A stretch of DNA of 64,000 nt from Limiplasma sp958448555 (GTDB lineage Bacteria > Bacillota > Clostridia > Christensenellales > Aristaeellaceae), in assembly GCA_958448555.1 (NCBI GenBank), contig CAUDEL010000009.1, positions 1-64,000 on the forward strand. The letters run 5' to 3'. How positions within the stretch are numbered: the first letter of the stretch is position 1; every line of letters starts with the position of its first letter. Below are positions 61,496-64,000 of this stretch, piece after piece. A program made the translations under genes and the position numbers. The notes under the pieces were generated by a model. That model was not told the origin of the DNA. It was given only the letters and a program-made list of their open reading frames with translations, and made no database searches.

Positions 61496-62301
61496 CAGAT
61501 CAGCCTCTCGGGCGACTTGCTACGCTGGCGCTGGCGGCGCGCCTTGCGCTCGCGCCGCTTCTTCTTGTCGTCGCCCATCTTGATGCCGGTGTTGATGCGG
61601 TCGCGGAGCCTTTTGCCCTGCGCATAGCCCAGGCCGTAGCCCAGCGGCGCGATCAGCACAAACAGGGGGCTGAGGCGCTCGGCCAACAGCGACGCCTCGT
61701 TGCCCAGGCTGGAAAAGACGTTGATGAAGGGCATCATCATGGCGCGGTCAATCACGCGCAGGATGTCCATCACGCCCAGACCGGCGCTGCGGTTGTAATA
61801 GCTCAGGGCGTCGGCGAACTCGCTCTGGCGCATCAGCGCCTCCGTCCAGGATGGCAGGACCCCCAGCGAATAGCTCACGGGCCGGGCAAGGCAGGCGTAG
61901 ACGCCCGTGAACAGCAGAAACGGGAGCACGCCCACCAAGACGGCAAACATGCCCTTGAAGGGATGGAAGCACCGCGCGCGGTCCTCCTCGCTGACGGACC
62001 GCCCGCTCTGCTGCCGGTCGTACATGATCTCGGCAAAGGCGGCGTCGCCCTGGCCCTGCGCCATTCCCTGATAATACTGATAATAGGCCACCAGGCCCAC
62101 GACGGCCACACAGGCGAGGATGCGGCCCCACAGGCTTTCAAAGCCCAGCAGCATGCCCGCGATCAGATAGATGACCGTGGTGGCCAGCACGCTCAGCGCC
62201 CGCTTAAACGCGAGCTTCCAGGCGTCCCTGCCGTGCCATGAGCCCGTCAGAATCGGCTTTTTGACCTCCTCCACCGGCTTTTTGCGTCTTGCGCTTTGCA
62301 T
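61495..62301 (-). CDS. conserved membrane protein of unknown function
   Basis: A 268-residue protein with helices at about 33-53, 59-77, 115-140 and 205-225, a cytosolic-looking acidic/charged loop, and a strongly basic C-terminal tail (KKKRRERKARRQRQRSK). It is coupled to rsmD. I do not recognise a characterised family. Confidence 0.75.
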   Translation of the reverse strand: MQSARRKKPVEEVKKPILTGSWHGRDAWKLAFKRALSVLATTVIYLIAGMLLGFESLWGRILACVAVVGLVAYYQYYQGMAQGQGDAAFAEIMYDRQQSGRSVSEEDRARCFHPFKGMFAVLVGVLPFLLFTGVYACLARPVSYSLGVLPSWTEALMRQSEFADALSYYNRSAGLGVMDILRVIDRAMMMPFINVFSSLGNEASLLAERLSPLFVLIAPLGYGLGYAQGKRLRDRINTGIKMGDDKKKRRERKARRQRQRSKSPERLI

Positions 62302-62319
62302 CTGTGATTCCTTTCCACC

Positions 62320-62340
62320 CCCCTGCCGCGCCGGCAGGGG
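62320..62340. terminator. stem-loop between alr and membrane-protein gene
   Basis: CCCCTGCC / GGCAGGGG with a short GC-rich loop, and no T-run on the minus strand. Weak or regulatory. Confidence 0.4.
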
Positions 62341-62365
62341 TTATTCTTTCGAAACGCCGGTGACT

Positions 62366-63487
62366 TCATACATCGGCGTTCAGATAGATTCTCGGCACGC
62401 GGGCCGTGATGGCCAGCAATACCTCGTAGCTGATGGTACCTGCCCAGGAGGCCAGCTCCACCGCGTCGATGCGCTCCTGTCCCTGACGGCCCAGAAGCAC
62501 CGCTTCGTCCCCAACGGCCACGCCGGGGATGTCCGTCACGTCCAGCATCGTCTGGTCCATGCACACGCGGCCCACGATGGGCGCGCGCCTTCCGCGCACA
62601 AGCATGGCGCCGCGGTTGGAGCAGGCGCGGTGGTATCCGTCGCCATAGCCAACCGCCGCCGTGGCCACCAGCATCTCCCGCGGCGCGGTGTAGGTGCAGC
62701 CGTAGCCGATGCTCTCCCCCGCGCTCACGCGCTTGACGTGTACGATCTCTGTATACCAGCTCATCGCCGGCACAAAGGGCAATCGGGTCGGAACGGGAGG
62801 GTAGCCGTAGAGCGAAATGCCCTCGCGGATCATGTCGAAGTACGCCTCGGGCGCAAGCAGGCTCATGGCGCTGTTGGCCACGTGCGAGGGGATGGCCGGA
62901 TCAAACAGGGCGCGGAGCTCGCGGAAGCGCGCGAGCTGCTTTTGCGTAAAGGGATTCATCCCGCCCCCGGGCGGGGGGTTGTCGGCGTCGGCGAAGTGGG
63001 TATAGATGCCCGTCACCCTCACATGCGGGGCCGCGTCCAGCGCCTCTGAGAGCGCCAGCGCCTCCTCCCGCGTGCGAAGGCCGATGCGGTTCATGCCGGT
63101 ATCCAGCTTGAGGTGCACAAGCGCCTCCCGGCCCTGCGCCGCCGCTTCCCGCTCCAGCAGGGAGACCATCTCGGGGGTAAAGACCGTCTGCGTGAGGCCA
63201 AAGCGCACGCAGTCCTCCGCCGCTCGCGGCATGGCCGCGCCCAGCACCAGCACCTGACCCGCCACGCCGCCCAGGCGCAGCTCAATCCCCTCCTCGGGCA
63301 GGGCGACGGCGAAATGCGCCGCACCCATGCCCGCGAGCGCCGAGGCGGTTTCCAGCATGCCGTGGCCATAGGCGTTGGCCTTGATGACCGGCATCACCTC
63401 CACCCCGGCGGGGACGTTCTCCCTTAAGATCCGATAGTTGTTTCTGATCGCGTCCATGTCAATGACGACACGGTTTTGCCTAAGCAT
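62366..63487 (-). CDS. alr: alanine racemase
   Basis: Produces D-alanine for peptidoglycan. The 373-residue PLP enzyme has the cofactor lysine at Lys36 in VIKANAYGHG, LKLDTGMNRIGL in the barrel, and the catalytic tyrosine region SIGYGCTYTA plus GYGDGYHRACSNRG. It is a single complete copy. It lies 45 bp after the ACT-domain gene. Confidence 0.95.
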   Translation of the reverse strand: MLRQNRVVIDMDAIRNNYRILRENVPAGVEVMPVIKANAYGHGMLETASALAGMGAAHFAVALPEEGIELRLGGVAGQVLVLGAAMPRAAEDCVRFGLTQTVFTPEMVSLLEREAAAQGREALVHLKLDTGMNRIGLRTREEALALSEALDAAPHVRVTGIYTHFADADNPPPGGGMNPFTQKQLARFRELRALFDPAIPSHVANSAMSLLAPEAYFDMIREGISLYGYPPVPTRLPFVPAMSWYTEIVHVKRVSAGESIGYGCTYTAPREMLVATAAVGYGDGYHRACSNRGAMLVRGRRAPIVGRVCMDQTMLDVTDIPGVAVGDEAVLLGRQGQERIDAVELASWAGTISYEVLLAITARVPRIYLNADV

Positions 63488-63532
63488 CCTTCAACCTTCC
63501 CGCCCGCGCAACCGCGCGCTTTTTCCTGCGGC

Positions 63533-63964
63533 TCAAAGACCGCGCACCTCGTCCTGGGACAGAAGCCGTACGCCGGCTTCTGTGAGGACCTTCTCCGCCT
63601 CGTCCAGCTTATCCACGCGGAAGATGATGAGGGCGTGGTCGCCCGCGTTGCGCACGAAGCTGTAGAGGTACTCCACCACGATGTCGTGGCCGGAAAGCGT
63701 CTCCAGCACCTCGGCCAGCCCGCCGGGATGATCGGGAACGCTGACGGCCAGCACGTCGGTGAGCTTGACGGTGTAACCGTTTTCGGAGATGAGCTTGACC
63801 GCCTTTTCGTAATCCGCCACGATGCCGCGCAGGATGCCGAAATGGGTGGTATCCGCCACGGAGAGGGACACCAGGTCGATGTTATTGTCCCCAAGGAGCT
63901 TGGTAAAATGCGCCAGACGGCCGGGGGTGTTTTCGATAAAAACGGAGATCTGCTTGACGTACAT
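63533..63964 (-). CDS. tandem ACT-domain protein
   Basis: A 143-residue small-molecule-sensing protein with two ACT units (VKQISVFIENTPGRLAHFTKLL and VLAVSVPDHPGGLAEVLETL). Proteins of this size often accompany a phenylacetate-CoA ligase-type gene in Clostridia; such a gene would lie beyond the window edge. The start follows AAGGAGGAG at 63975-63983. Confidence 0.88.
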   Translation of the reverse strand: MYVKQISVFIENTPGRLAHFTKLLGDNNIDLVSLSVADTTHFGILRGIVADYEKAVKLISENGYTVKLTDVLAVSVPDHPGGLAEVLETLSGHDIVVEYLYSFVRNAGDHALIIFRVDKLDEAEKVLTEAGVRLLSQDEVRGL

Positions 63965-64000
63965 GGGCTGGCTCCTCCTTTATGATTGAAGATGGGACAG

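Overview
The window looks like a chromosomal segment of a GC-rich Clostridia-type Firmicute, probably a gut anaerobe. Support comes from a class III (Firmicutes-type) fructose bisphosphatase, a TndX-like large serine recombinase, the eut genes, an NfnAB pair, strong AGGAGG ribosome binding sites and TTGACA/TATAAT promoters. The genus cannot be fixed from sequence alone.

Positions 1-7.4 kb are the right part of an integrative/mobilisable element: relaxase (cut by the window edge), XRE repressor, an AT-rich MerR/serine-hydrolase cargo with a classic 19-bp-spacer MerR promoter, a sigma-like regulator, two small conserved element proteins and the large serine recombinase. The same short palindrome occurs four times between these genes. 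Positions 7.4-8.7 kb hold a small overlapping operon ending in a metallophosphoesterase broken by an in-frame TAG.

Positions 8.86-21.3 kb form an island of about ten minus-strand genes. Most encode exported proteins without a recognisable family, including two paralogous pairs and two transglutaminase-like proteins; a large tandem-HTH regulator lies among them. Positions 21.7-27.3 kb are a prophage remnant (endolysin, holin, tail genes) joined head to head to a 5'-truncated SMC-like ATPase, next to two tRNA-Ser genes with their own promoter and terminator.

Positions 28-35 kb carry an incomplete ethanolamine operon on the minus strand: eutA, eutB, eutC, eutL, an unusual BMC shell protein, a EutT-like cobalamin adenosyltransferase and a glycerophosphodiesterase that could supply ethanolamine from glycerophosphoethanolamine. 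Divergent from it (35.4-44 kb) is an ABC importer of the iron/polyamine/aminoethylphosphonate class. It overlaps a B12-fold protein lacking the cobalt-ligand histidine and a MetH-activation-like protein with a cysteine cluster, then fbp, an ATC-hydrolase-like protein and a Crp/Fnr regulator. The cobalamin theme on both sides of the divergent promoters suggests one amine/B12 metabolic region.

Positions 44-64 kb are mostly ordinary chromosome: an enoate-reductase-like flavoenzyme, gluQ, MATE, an amidase, a large HTH protein, RidA-NfnA-NfnB, an ECF sigma/anti-sigma set, MsmK-type ATPase, a MacB-like permease with its adaptor, and a housekeeping run (coaD, rsmD, alr, ACT protein). The most unusual non-coding signal is a pair of hairpin-rich cassettes (28.4 and 44.0 kb). 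Each sits between convergent genes, each is flanked by an exact direct copy of a local terminator hairpin, and both have similar imperfect terminal inverted repeats.
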